Shown here one piece after another: positions 31,248 to 43,369 of a stretch of 64,000 nt of DNA. A program made the position numbers and the translations under genes. This DNA comes from Oscheius dolichura (lineage: Eukaryota > Nematoda > Chromadorea > Rhabditida > Rhabditidae), in NCBI GenBank assembly GCA_932521035.1, contig OW051493.1, positions 5,022,001-5,086,000 of the forward strand, in the 5' to 3' direction. Below the pieces are notes generated by a model. That model did no database searches, was not told where the DNA came from, and was given only the letters and a program-made list of their open reading frames with translations. How positions within the stretch are numbered: position 1 is the stretch's first letter; each line of letters opens with the position of its first letter.

Positions 31248-32596
31248 TCATTGTAGATCTTTTTCTCCTCTCCGTGGCGAATCTGAATATTTCGTTTTTG
31301 ACAGCCGGAAGAATGAGTACCGTATCAAATTCCGAAGGTCTCTGTTCATCGCAGCGTAGAATATCCAATCTCCTGCCGCATTAGCATAAGTTAGCCAGTT
31401 GGCTACAAAGACGAGCCACCTAACCCCGCTATAAACTAAAATTGTGGGGATATCTTGGGAAGGCTACCTGTAGTCGGTGAAATTATTGAATAATCTCATG
31501 GAGGCGGCGAGATCAGAGACGATGCCTTGATCAGGAAGGAACTGGACCACACAAAAGGGAAGCCAACAAACGGCGTGGAAGAGGCCGACTCTCATGATGG
31601 CTGATGTCATTTGCCTCATGTACCGCGGCTCGGCCACCAGAGACTCCCGCTGCCTCTGGGATGCCACCACTGAAAAGTAGACGATACCGACAGTTCTTAG
31701 CAGCAAAACCTCTAGCTCGTCTTTTCACGAATTTCATCCTGACATGGTGTACGATCTGCCCATAATTTACACAAATTGTTGCCAGATTCAGGGCAAATGC
31801 CGTGGCGGCCAGGTAGGCCCCGAATTTGGGGCTGGTCCTGTTCCGAAAGGACCGGAGACAGTTCATTCCGTCCGATGTGACCGAGACTGACGTGATCTGA
31901 AATAATCTAATCGGGGCAACGGGCGTGGGAAAATACCTGAATGAGGATGGAGGCTAAAGCCAAAGCCACGGCAAATAAGGCCAGCACAGGGGTGTATTTG
32001 ACCACTTGTTTACGGATCTAGAAGGGGTTCGAAGGGGTGAGGGGGGCCGGCTCACCTGGCTACAGAAAGGCTTCTTTATGGTTATCACCCGCTCGATACT
32101 GATACAGGACAACACGATCAGGGAACACATCTTCAGGGAATTCTCGAGGACGAACATCACCCGACAGCTGTTGGAATCTGGAGGGCGCGGGTGGACGGAG
32201 AGGGTGACGCCTACCTAGCATGAAGTGGGGCAGGGCCAGGTAGATGCAGCGGACGAGGAGGGCCATGAGGACGGTGAGATCGACGATGGCCAGCACCGAG
32301 ATGTAGGCTCGGAGACGGTCCGACGGCGACGTGTTGCCCATGACACTCCTGAAGGGGGCGATTCTTAAGGGAGGGGGCAGGCGCACCTCGGCTTTCGACT
32401 CCTGGCCACCGAGCACACCACCCACACATTGCCCAGAATCCCAAAAATGATCGTCGTCCCGTAAAATGCCGTCAAAACATAGGGGGCCGGCATGGCATCC
32501 AGCTTCTCTGGAAGATTTTGGATATTTGGGGGAGGGGGAGGAGGACAGGACAGAGGATAGGGAAGGAGGCTCACCCCAAAACACGTCCATGGCCAT
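31248..32596 (-). CDS. Orphan class A (rhodopsin-like) GPCR
   Basis: Seven-helix receptor on the minus strand. ATG 32594-32596 (MAMDVFW). TM1 TIIFGILGNVWVVCSVA has the conserved GN; TM2 LAIVDLTVLMALLVRCIY has the Asp; TM3 CRVMFVLENSLKMCSLIVLS leads to ERV in place of DRY (ISIERVITIKKPF). TM4 is VLALFAVALALASIL, TM5 YLAATAFALNLATICVNYG, and TM6 LFHAVCWLPFCVVQFLP keeps the CWLP motif. TM7 has NAAGDWIFYAAMNRDLR in place of NPxxY. Stop 31248-31250. The last intron's acceptor is taken as tttatag to avoid a stop. The ligand is unknown; a peptide-type receptor is plausible. Confidence 0.87.
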
Positions 32597-34614
32597 GAAG
32601 ATTTTGGAGAAGACGGGACTAATTGGTCCGGAGGAGGGGATGACTCGTCACGGCCGAAAGACAATACATAACTGTCGAGACAGATTCGCGCTGCATTTAC
32701 GAGGTGGGAATAACCATTTGTATGGAAGAAGGAAGGAGGAGGAAAGAAGGAGGAGTAGGGAGTAATAAGGAGTTGAACGGAGAGGAATTTGGAGGGGATA
32801 AACAAGAGCGGACACGAGAGTCCGGATTACTGGGATGAGAAGGTGATTTTATAGGCAGACTCGGCCGAGGCTTCGAATTTGACTCACCCCAGATATCCGG
32901 AAATCCCTCCAAGCCAAAAGACGTAACAGAAGACACGTAAACGACTTAATTTTTAGAAATCCTCAGTTTATCTGGAACGCATTCGAATCGTGACAGTTTA
33001 TAGTGCTTCAGTTTGACGGAGAAGAGAAATCGAGGAGAGGAAAAGTAACTTCTACGGAGGGAAAGAGGAAAGGGTATTAAGCGAGTCATTCCACGCGGCC
33101 GACTGGCGATGAGATGTTCACGGGCCCTCTCCTAGAGAAGAGGTTGGTCAGTTAGACCCGGCTAGAGTCATAGTATTGTCACTTTAGCTGTAAATAGAGC
33201 GAAAAAGGAGCTGGTCAAAATGTGGGATAGCTTTTTTGTGTTCATATTGCAGGAATGGATTGAGAGATTGGGATCAGACATCCATGATAAAATGAGATTT
33301 TGAAGAGAGCCCAGACAACTCAAGGGCTTCCGCCATAAAGTTTTTCTATTGGGGAAAAGGAACTGTATGTAAGAGCTCGGAGCCGTCAATCTCCTTCGAA
33401 ATTGGCCGCGTTCAAAGATGACAAATTGGCACGGATTGGCGTCGGCAGATGGGAAAAGAGGTATGCACAGTGCACACCCATAATACAGAGACGAAGATGC
33501 TTTATGAGTGAAATAATCTTAAACGCACAAAAGCCAATCAGGAAGGATACGTCTTTTATCAGGTAGCAGAGGGATAACAAACAGACAAGTATGGATAGAC
33601 GAAGAAGGAATCCGATTATTTGACAGAGCAATGAATGGTGTTGAGGGTAAAGGATACAGTAGTAAATGACACCAACCTTGTCGTCGGCAAAGCAGTAATT
33701 TTCTACCCCATTTCCTTGACGACCTTCAAATTTTGAATGAGCAATAGCAGAATGCACACTCAAAAAATGCATTGTGAAGCCATATCCTTTCAATGGGCGG
33801 ACAGAAAGCCGCTGAGCGAACCGTTGATATCTTTCTGGTTACAATGTGAACAACTGTAGCGCTTTTTACTTATTACATGAAAGGCCCATCACACAAGCTC
33901 TGCATAATTGCTAGGCTCAAGGCTGGTTTCGGCGGTCACAAAGATACCACCTGGTGCGAAATTGAGGACAAAGAGGCTAAATTCAAACTTGACCTTCGAA
34001 AATCCTTTATGGGCAAATCATTAGGGATTGAACGCCGTACTTGACAAAAAACAATTCCCATTGTATTGGTCTTTATGAGATACCCTTTCTTGCGAGTCGT
34101 CCTACGGGCTAAGCGTGGCCATTATTATCTATCCGGCAAGTGCATAAAACAAGTTTGGTCAAGCTTTCAAGGATATCTTTTAGTCTTTCGGGCAATACGG
34201 CTAACCGTTTATTGGAAATCAACGTGCAATAGTTTTTCCCGAAGTTGAGAAAAAGCGGAAACAATTTACTGCACAGGATACACCACAAGTGAGAGGATCC
34301 AAACTGAATCCTTACGAATTAATCCAAGCATGTGATGCTGTCCACCCTCACAGGATTATAAGCTGACAATAATATTTTCCAGGAAATAAACGATAAGATG
34401 TCCGCAGACAATAGCGTATGAGAAAGCAGCAAAGTGAAAACCGCCGAAACAGCGCGGGGCCGTGGGATAATTCATGATAATGTACGAAGCACGGCCACCT
34501 GAATGTATAGTAGAAGTAGAGAAATAAAAGATTTACTAAGAAGCTTCAAACTATACATAAACGTTACCAAAAACACTGGTTAGTTACTCGAAGGGTAAGA
34601 GTTTCTACTTTCTA
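32597..34614. other. Intergenic, no gene supported
   Basis: GC-rich near the GPCR, AT-rich from about 33200. A 135-codon minus-strand frame at 33386-33793 is hydrophobic (LLCQIIGFLLRLSILVCLLS) but has no splice context, no acceptor before its ATG and no known domain. It was left uncalled. The AT-rich right side lies downstream of the calmodulin gene. Confidence 0.45.
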
Positions 34615-35220
<606 letters not shown>

Positions 35221-35488
35221 GATGTACTGTCTAAAATTTGATGTTGAGAGCTGGCAAAGCGATGAAAAGAGTTCTCTCCTCCGCAGTGAACAACAAATGG
35301 AGAAATGAAACATGTCGAAATCACGTCAATTTGCCGCCTTGATTATTTTTCAAAACTGCAGCGGCGTATTTGTATTCAGCACCTTTATTCTGTTACCATT
35401 AGCCATACTATTCTCTTAGCTTTCATAGTTTCCCTTGCATTACTATTATTTGCATATTTCGACCAATTTCAGGTGATCAAAAGAACAC
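35221..35488. promoter_or_regulatory. Short divergent promoter region, calmodulin and lipin
   Basis: Only 268 bp separate the two start codons, and each has its own acceptor-like sequence (ttttag on minus, caatttcag on plus) close to its ATG. Both promoters must therefore be compressed here. No specific element recognised. Confidence 0.45.
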
Positions 35489-37094
35489 ATGGACTATGCA
35501 AACGCCTTCGTAAAAGCAACCAAAGACTTTTATAATGCCATTAACCCATCAACACTATCAGGTTGGAGTATTTTTCGTACATAATTTGATGTTATATTTC
35601 AAGGAGCCATCGATGTAATTGTTGTGGAACAACCAGATGGTGAATATAAAGGAACGCCGTTTCATATTCGTTTTGGAAAAGTTGGTGTATGGAGCCCATG
35701 CGACAAAGTTAGTTTATTTAATTGCTAATTATCCCTAATTATTGTTAGGTATGCGTTTCTTTAATTTACGCTTCCTTTTAGTATGTAGATATTTCTATAA
35801 ATGGAGAATTTATTGACCTAAAAATGAAACTTGGAGACAGTGGAGTTGCGTATCCTCAGTTAAGTCCAACAAAAAGTTCCGACACAAAAACTGAAGTACT
35901 CGAAATGAAACAGGTTGTATCAACAACAGCCGCGGATAAAGCAAAGTAAGAAACGTCTTATAATCCATTATCAAAACATTTAGAGAAGAAGTGAAAACCG
36001 TTGAAGCAGCTGATGGAGCTTGTTATTATCGCTCCCTTAGGCTATCATCGGAAACATTGAAAGGACTTGGATTGCGATATGGAGCAAACGAAGCACGTTT
36101 CAGTATTACAACTATGTGTCAAGTATGTTTGTTCTGTTTTCTCTGACAACAGCTTTTAGGGAACCTCATGGTGTACTTCTAATATTTATCTTTATAAATG
36201 GTATGAACAAATAGTAATTTCTGATATTGATGGAACTATTACAAAAAGCGACGTTCTAGGACACGTAATTCCAGCCATAGGTGGTCAGTGGGCTCATAGT
36301 GGTGTTGTTGAACTCTTTAACAATATTATAAACAACGGGTATTTCTTTATCTTCCGCTTAATTAATAATTAGTTAGATATAAAATGATATACCTTTCATC
36401 TCGTCCTATTGGTCAAAGTCATATGACAAAACAATATTTGAAGACAGTGGTTCAGGAAAGCAAACAACTAGCAGACGGTCCTGTTCTACTTTCACCTAAC
36501 AGTATGCTTGCAGCTTTAAAACTGTCAGTAACTCATCATTACTTTGACTATATATACCTTTTTAGTGAAATGATTGAACGACGACCGGATGAGTTTAAAA
36601 TTGCCGCTTTAAAAGACTTAAAAAACCTTTTTCCTGTGGAACAGCCTTTTTATGCAGGATTCGGCAATAGAGAAACCGTAAGCTATACTTTTTTTTTAAA
36701 ATAAAATTTCAATTCGTGTGATATAGGATGTTAAATCATATCGGGCAGTAGGCATTCCTCCAGCTAGAATTCTTGTAGTGGATCCGTCCGGTCATGTTCG
36801 TCGATCTGATTCCATAGGCTATGTGAGCAGTTATAAGTTGATGGCGGTCGATACAGTGGATTATCTTTTTCCCCCTCTTACAGAAACGTAATAATTGTTT
36901 ATTCTTGTTTTTAATAGTATGCTTTCAGGACTAAGTATAATGCGAAGGTAGTATATGCATATAATAATCGTGAACGTTCCCCCTGGTTTGACCCCTTGCA
37001 ACATAGTACTTTTACGCATTGGAAGATGGATAGCTCAGATGAGGTTGATATCGATATTGAAGCCTACGACAAAAAAAGGAAACAAAAGAAATAG
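35489..37094 (+). CDS. LPIN: Compact lipin, Mg2+-dependent phosphatidate phosphatase
   Basis: Lipins convert phosphatidate to diacylglycerol at the ER and nuclear membrane. ATG 35489 follows caatttcag by 18 nt. The N-LIP domain: [48 protein letters not shown] linker of only about 40 residues ([17 protein letters not shown]) leads to the C-LIP/HAD domain: the catalytic [10 protein letters not shown] (DxDxT), [50 protein letters not shown], ending in a basic DKKRKQKK at stop 37092-37094. About 430 residues, roughly half of typical animal lipins, because the long serine-rich middle is missing. AT-rich, short introns. Confidence 0.94.
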
Positions 37095-40000
37095 GCTGGT
37101 GAATTTGAAACGGTCTGTCATCTATGTTTTGATGTATCTACTTTACTGCTGATAAGCAGTGTATATTCTATTTTGCCATTCAGTTTCGGTATCCACTGTA
37201 ATAATTCTTTGCGATTTTTAATCTTGTTTTAGATAATAAACACACTTTTATGAAAAATGTTCTTTTCGGTCCAGGTTAATTTCAGACTGAAAGCTTCCGT
37301 TATTCCATCAATGGATTTCTTCCAAAACGTTATTCGTCGCTGTCTGCTCTTTATAATCATTTCTGGTGAGGGTGGAATGACGTATTACGGATTGCATTAT
37401 CCACTTGCATGGATATAAGTCAAAACTGCGTCCGCCCCCATCAAAAATCGGGGTGGACTTCACTAGCAGTCTATTTCTGCTAGAGTTCAGGTCAATTTCA
37501 CTAAAGGAAAGTGAGGTGAAGTTGTTAATTAAATATAAGGGGCAAGACGCCTGTTACGCCTAATATTTGGAAGCGAAACGGGATCAACAGGAAACATCTC
37601 ATTACGTGCATTATCCAGAGATCGAAAAACATCGGCTGGGTGATGATTTCTTTGTTGCTTCAATTCAATACAGACTGTTTGCAGCATTGACAATTTTTTT
37701 TCCTTTTTTTGCCTTACTATTTATAGAGTATTCATATTGAGGTACTGACTTACTTACATATATATATTATATAATAAAATAACTGAGTTCAAGAAAGTTT
37801 GTGGCATTCCACTATTTCACGTGAATGTAATCTATTCGTGTCCAAGTCGCTGATCCAGATACACAAATATACTGGCACGAAGAATGCCAAGTTCTGTCAT
37901 TTGCCCTCGGTTTCAAAGACTTCTGGAAGACAGCTGGCCAAAATAATTTCAATTGAAATGTTATCGCTTGCCCATATTTTCAACCTTCTGATATCTTCTG
38001 CTGCAAACGATACAAATATCTAATAATTTATGCACAGAGGAGAGAACAGCAGGGTGTGAACTTGGATCAAGGTGAAAGACCACTTATGGCCAGCTTCCTC
38101 TCGTTATGTCACATTTTACAAGTGACGTGGAACAGGAAACGGTCAACTTCTGTTTATACTTTTGGTTCCTTCGGGCAAAACTGGAACAAGTCGAAGAATA
38201 CGGTAGCGTCTTCGCCCTTCTACCGAGAAGACGAGGGTGTGAGGGGGGTTTTCTTCCGGCGGCCTTAAAAAGTGCGTCATAAGTGAGACGGAGTGCAAAG
38301 AATATCAGTGGGAGGGAGGGCCATGCCTCGATGGATCCGTGCCGAATTTCTCGCCCTTCCGGCTGAAAGACCGGCCAAGTGACACCGAGTCGTCGCCGGA
38401 AATACCATTGTGCTGTTATTCCCTGCCCTATTTCCAGCTTCTTCCTTTACTTCTTGTCGTCCTGCTCTCTTCCCTTGTATGGCCTCCTTATTACCGTATA
38501 TATTCCTTTCAATAGACCACGAGGGTGGTCGAAAACAAGGCTGATCCCTGCAGAATTAGGTGTTTTTTTGGTCTAGAAGGAAGCCGGGACCTTCCTTTGG
38601 TCAGAGGTGCTTCCCCGAGATGATCTCCCGAAGTCAACAGTCCACCCTGGCCGCCTCTCTAATCCCCCTTCTCATCTCCTCTGTTTGTCCAAAATGACAA
38701 TACATCTCCCCGGAAAATGAGAACACGTCCGTGTTGCTGTTATTCCCCGGCTCCCTTCCTGCAAAGTCCCCTCCTATTTTTCAATTATTCCCCATAGGAA
38801 CCTCTCCTCCCTTTCCCAGTCCCTTCTCTGTACCCCTGATCCCAGGTGTCGTCCCCAAATGCGAGGTACTCAATCCGCTCTTATTTTAGTCGTGATGTCA
38901 AAAAGGCTCGAAACAGACGTCGTCCTCCCTCCGATTTAAGCCGAAATTTTGAATCTAAGCGTCTTCCGCGTACACTTCCTCCCCCGGCCACTTTAATTCT
39001 ATTCTTTCAAAAGTATTTTATTCCTGAGCCGGCCGGCCAGTCCCGATAAGTCTCTGGTCTGCGCGGGTCATCTTCTTCCTCCTTCGTATACACTCCTTGA
39101 GCCCTGACTGTCCCCCTCTTTTCTCTCTATCCCATACTCCAAGCGCAGATCCCCTTATGAACACCCCAGTGGGCCCCCTCACAAACTCCAAACGACGGGG
39201 TGGGAGCAGTTCCATGGCTACCCGGGATAAATCAAACAGTGTGTCCGAAAACCCTGGGAATGTATCTGCCTGAGAGCCATCTCCCCAATTCGTCATCCTC
39301 TTGTTCACGTCGCCCTGTACTGCCCCGTTTCTACCGGCTGAGCCTAGCCCGAGCGGCTTATCGAGAGCGGCCGTGGGTGCACTACTTTAGATGGCCACAG
39401 TCAGCCGACTGGTGTCCCTTACCCCACAAAAGAATGCCCTTCTAGTCGTTCCACTACCATTCTCGAGTCAACAAACTTATTCATTTCCCCGGCTAATTTG
39501 TATTGTCGCGCGGGGCAGAGTTTGATTTGTTTCATTCTCGCGGAGGCAAAGTTTGATCGGAATGGACTGTTCGAAAGAATACTGGATATTGTAGCAATTT
39601 GCCGAGAAGATCTCGGCCCTTCTTTTTGGACAGGATAATGTAAAGCGGCTAGAGTTAATCCGGCCATGGCGTGAGGGTGGCGTCTCATCCTCCCCTACAG
39701 TATCCCCCAGGGAAGGGCGGCTGACCCCTGAGTCACATGGGAATCGGGGGAGAGCCCGATTAAGCCAAATAAAAACAACAATAGCCTCGGGCAGGTAAGG
39801 CGTGTGACGTAGAAGGGCCAGCCAACAAAAGGTGTGTGAAACATCAAAAAGAAGGCCCCTTCGGACATCAAAAGTCGTCTCTCCCACTCAGTTTTTCTTT
39901 CCTTTTCCAGCTGGCCGGGACCGGCCAAAACATCTCGAATCTACGTGGTGGAAATGGCATCAGATGTCCGTATTGAGTTTCGGTGCTCTTTTTGGAGGAG

Positions 40001-41863
40001 TGCCCTAATTAGAACCGGCGGCTATTCGAGGCGACCGAAATGGGTGACGAGTTTTGACTCGTTTCCCTGGCCCGTCGGTGTAATATGTCATGCCGGGCCA
40101 GCTTCCGGATCCGACCCGGCGCCATCCTCCTCGCCTTTTTTCCTGAATTGTAATTGTACGAGCAGGGCACACGCCTTATCCCGGCGTGATTAGCATTGTC
40201 CCCTCTTTAATGACACCGTACTGCGTCACAGGGGATTTCGGGGGCATCCATAGCGACGTCCTCCTCCTCCGGGACTGTTTGTCCGCCCGCCCCGCAGCCC
40301 CCTTACAGTACATCCTCCACCCCCTCCTCCCTCCTCTTCCTATCAAAAGAAGCCCCATCCGATGGTCTGCTCTCCTCTCCTCCAATCCTCTCCTCCAAAA
40401 CGGGCGTTAATTAGTAATGAGCTTATAATTGGCTCCAAAAATACTAATTCCAAGGCATTCCCAGTGACGTCTTGTTGCTTTTGTGCGCGTATTTTGGGTG
40501 TGTTCCTTTGTGTTCTGATTGAGTTTCTTGGATTTCCTGCTCATCCACGTGAATCCTCTTCCAACCGGGAGAAGTTCTCTTTGACCCCGGCCACTCGTCG
40601 TCGTCGTCTAATTCTATCCAATCGAGAGGGGTGCCCTTCTCCTTCCCACGCACCTTTTCCATATTTTGGTATTGTTTGCGTCCGGTTGTTGTCAACCCAT
40701 TAACACCCCCACCTCCGACCTCATTCGATCTGAAAATATTCCCATTTCTCGGCCCATTCCCCTATATAAAGGGCCCCTCGGCCCGACTGCCCTGTCGAGC
40801 CTTTCGAAAGATCTTTTGGAATTTTTCGTACTGCTGAAACTCCCTTTTTTGCGGTTCCATGCATCTGGGAACACAAACAAAATTGGGCCGAGATTACGTA
40901 GACTTCTGGCTCGCGGTTCTCGGAAGTCGACCAGCTCCCCCTCCCTGCCTCCCCCTCCTTACTCGCCCCGTTTTAACAAGATCAAAATCGAAATGAACTC
41001 TCTGATTATGCCCATTTCTCGGCCATTACCGCCCTCACTCGACTGGCTCTAGAGACGGTTCGAACCGGATGTGACGGAGTCCCGGATCAGCTGGTCTGGA
41101 GGGTGTCTGGAGTCGCGTAGTAAAGGACTGCAAACGGCAGAAGGTCGCCGCCTTGTGACCTTTTCTATTTCGGTCCAACTTCTTGTTCGCTTTTGTCCGT
41201 GTGGCGTGTGTCGACCGAAAGATGGCCTGCCCCACCCTCGCCCTGCTCTTCCTCCGCCCTGTCTCCCCTGTCCGCCTTTTCCTGTTTATTCCCTCTAAAG
41301 AACACGTCTATTTTTCACGCTGTTTTGACCTCATAAATAACGTGAAAATGTAGCGAATTCCTTTGCATACGGAAGTTTCTCTGACCATCCAGCCGGGGCC
41401 CGTCAACAGGGAAGACGGCCATCCTCCCGGGCAGAGTGACCTTCTCACCTGGCCGCCGCTTCCTCATTGGCGGTTTATTATTTATTATTCTATTTTTGCT
41501 GGAGGGGACAGGTGGAAGACGGAGTAATAAGACAAATAAATACTACGGGCCGGGGATAATTGAAACAAAACAAAAATACACGTCTCAAATTATGTTACTG
41601 TCCGGATATGAAAATAAAAACAGAGCATCAAATTCTCTAAAAAAGGATCAATGATTCCCCTAAAAAGAGGCCGGGGATTGGTCTCTGCCTAGCCCGGGTC
41701 CTGTTCCGCCGACTGTGCCCGGTGGGGGTGGAGCTGTTTCCTCTTCCCATTAAACACTTGGCCTCTTCCGGACCCAGAAGTCTGTCTCCCTCTAATCCCC
41801 TTCTCTGACATCAGTCCTTTTGTCATCCCCAGTGATTCCATCCGTTTCAGGTAATCCCACAGC
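37095..41863. other. 4.8-kb gene-poor stretch
   Basis: AT-rich to about 38000, then GC-rich. Many short open frames on both strands, but none shows a recognisable domain, consistent splice junctions or a signal peptide. It could contain regulatory sequence for the downstream peptide gene or very small exons I cannot see. No repeat or RNA gene recognised. Confidence 0.5.
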
Positions 41864-42216
41864 ATGTTACTTCGGACATGTAGCCTACTGGTCCTGCTCG
41901 CTGTCGTCCTCCTCTTCGTCAGACTGTCAGATGCTCTAGTGTTACGGGAAAGGAGGAGTGGTCAGTCGTCTCTCATTTCTATATAAAATAAGTAATTTCA
42001 GGTAGTGATTATGATTTATATGATGACACAGACGATGTAAATAGTGAAGAAATTTCTAATAAAATGTATTCTTTATGTGCTAGGCTTCATAAAAGAGAAG
42101 TGAGTCGGCCACGTCAAATGACAAACTAAACCGATAAATTGCAGACAGCTGAAGATTTAAATAAACGGATATCAACGCCATTAATTATGAGGATGTGTGA
42201 GTTGATGTCCCGATAG
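41864..42216 (+). CDS. Small secreted peptide precursor, possible neuropeptide
   Basis: Three exons (41864-41960, 42002-42099, 42145-42216) with 41- and 45-nt introns encode 88 residues. ATG 41864 follows acceptor tttcag by 14 nt. A strong signal peptide (LLVLLAVVLLFVRLSDA) is followed by a basic RERR site, an acidic propeptide (SDYDLYDDTDDVNSEE), then MYSLCARLHKR and a C-terminal part ending PLIMRMCELMSR. There are two cysteines in the mature region (25 residues apart) that could form one loop, and a KR site between them. Processing sites and size fit a neuropeptide or peptide hormone. I recognise no family. Confidence 0.75.
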
Positions 42217-42333
42217 CGCCTGCCTTGCCCTCTCCCCTTCGTGATCTCGCCGTATCTGTAGCCATCTCGTCGCCTCCTCGCCACAATGAACACGTTTTTG
42301 TTGTTTTTTTATTATTAAATTCGTTATTATTCT

Positions 42334-42700
42334 AGTTCATGTTCTTATATGTACTATCCCTCGATCGCTCGTTGGGTTCTCGTCTTCTGAGAAGAGCTGC
42401 AGGAGAGCACAATAGCTGCACGAGGTAGAGCTCTCCCTTGACGACCGGCCAAGATTCTCGGCATCCTCCATGGCAGCAGCCCTCGAACATTCTGATACAC
42501 ACGACTTCGAAGGTGCCTCTTATCATTGAGATTCACCTAATACTCTTGAACATGAAATTCGCAATTCTCTCCAGGAGCTTCGCCGTCCCCCGTCTGCAAT
42601 GGGCGGTCTAGGTTCACCTGGAATATTGAGTTCAGGAAGACCACAGGGCCATTTCTGGCAGAGACTCGTGCCTGGAGGTGAGACTGGCAGGAACTTTCCA
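42334..42700 (-). other. Possible cysteine-rich spliced gene, unresolved
   Basis: Minus-strand segment with plausible 24- and 32-nt introns (gtgaacc...ttgcag; gtgaatc...tcgaag). One frame gives a Cys-rich product containing WPCGLPEL, RISC, VVCIRMFEGCCHGGC and a TAG near 42334 followed by AATAA-type sequence. The CHGGC string fits the CxGxC of cystine-knot factors, but at least two other frames are also open across the same exons, so no protein can be assigned. Rest of 42217-43369: 3' flanks, nothing else recognised. Confidence 0.25.
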
Positions 42701-43369
42701 TCCGCTACGTTCGTCCCTTCTGTGCTATGTGCCCTTGTCGCCCTTTCCCCGGCTCCCCGTGAAGACCCTTTGTTGGCGAGCCTCTGGTACAGATAGAGGA
42801 AGGAAACCGAAACGGTAGATTATCTGTCTTTTGCTTCTAATTTCTCCCTTTCCAGGCCATTCTGAATCCGATTTGCAATTAACCAGAAAATAAGGAACTC
42901 GCCGCTTGCAAAGGTTAGCAGGGGCAAGTATGGCAGACGGGCCCTTCCGGATGTGCGTAAGGGGAGACCCAGGACGACGGAAACTAGACACACTGTCGGG
43001 AGCCGTCAACAAAAGTTCCTGGATGGCGACATATCCACTTATCCAATCGGTAGTTTGATGACCCGTGGAGGGAGACGAGGCGAGAGGAGCCAGCCTGACC
43101 CGGCGAGACAGATGGAGACCCACTTTGTTACGTGAAAATTGTTTGATTTATGTTTGGAGGAAAAGAGAACAAATCTTTATTTTGCTTTAAAATAAATAAA
43201 CTCGTCTACGAAAAGGAGAACACGTATCCTTGTGGGCTAAAGGCTACCAGGGGCACCGGGTCAAAATATACAGAGAGAGATCGGAACTAAGCTCGTTGAA
43301 TAACCTGTACGGAATGTAGTCAAAAAGAAGAAATGGACTCGTTGAGCAACAAAAAAACAACAGGAAAGT

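Noticed and set aside
33386..33793. 135-codon hydrophobic minus-strand ORF
   Set aside because: Unspliced, no acceptor before the ATG, no family resemblance; hydrophobicity can follow from T-rich codons.
39477..39887. 136-codon minus-strand ORF in the gene-poor stretch
   Set aside because: No domain, no splice sites and mixed codon bias; it does not stand out from other chance frames there.
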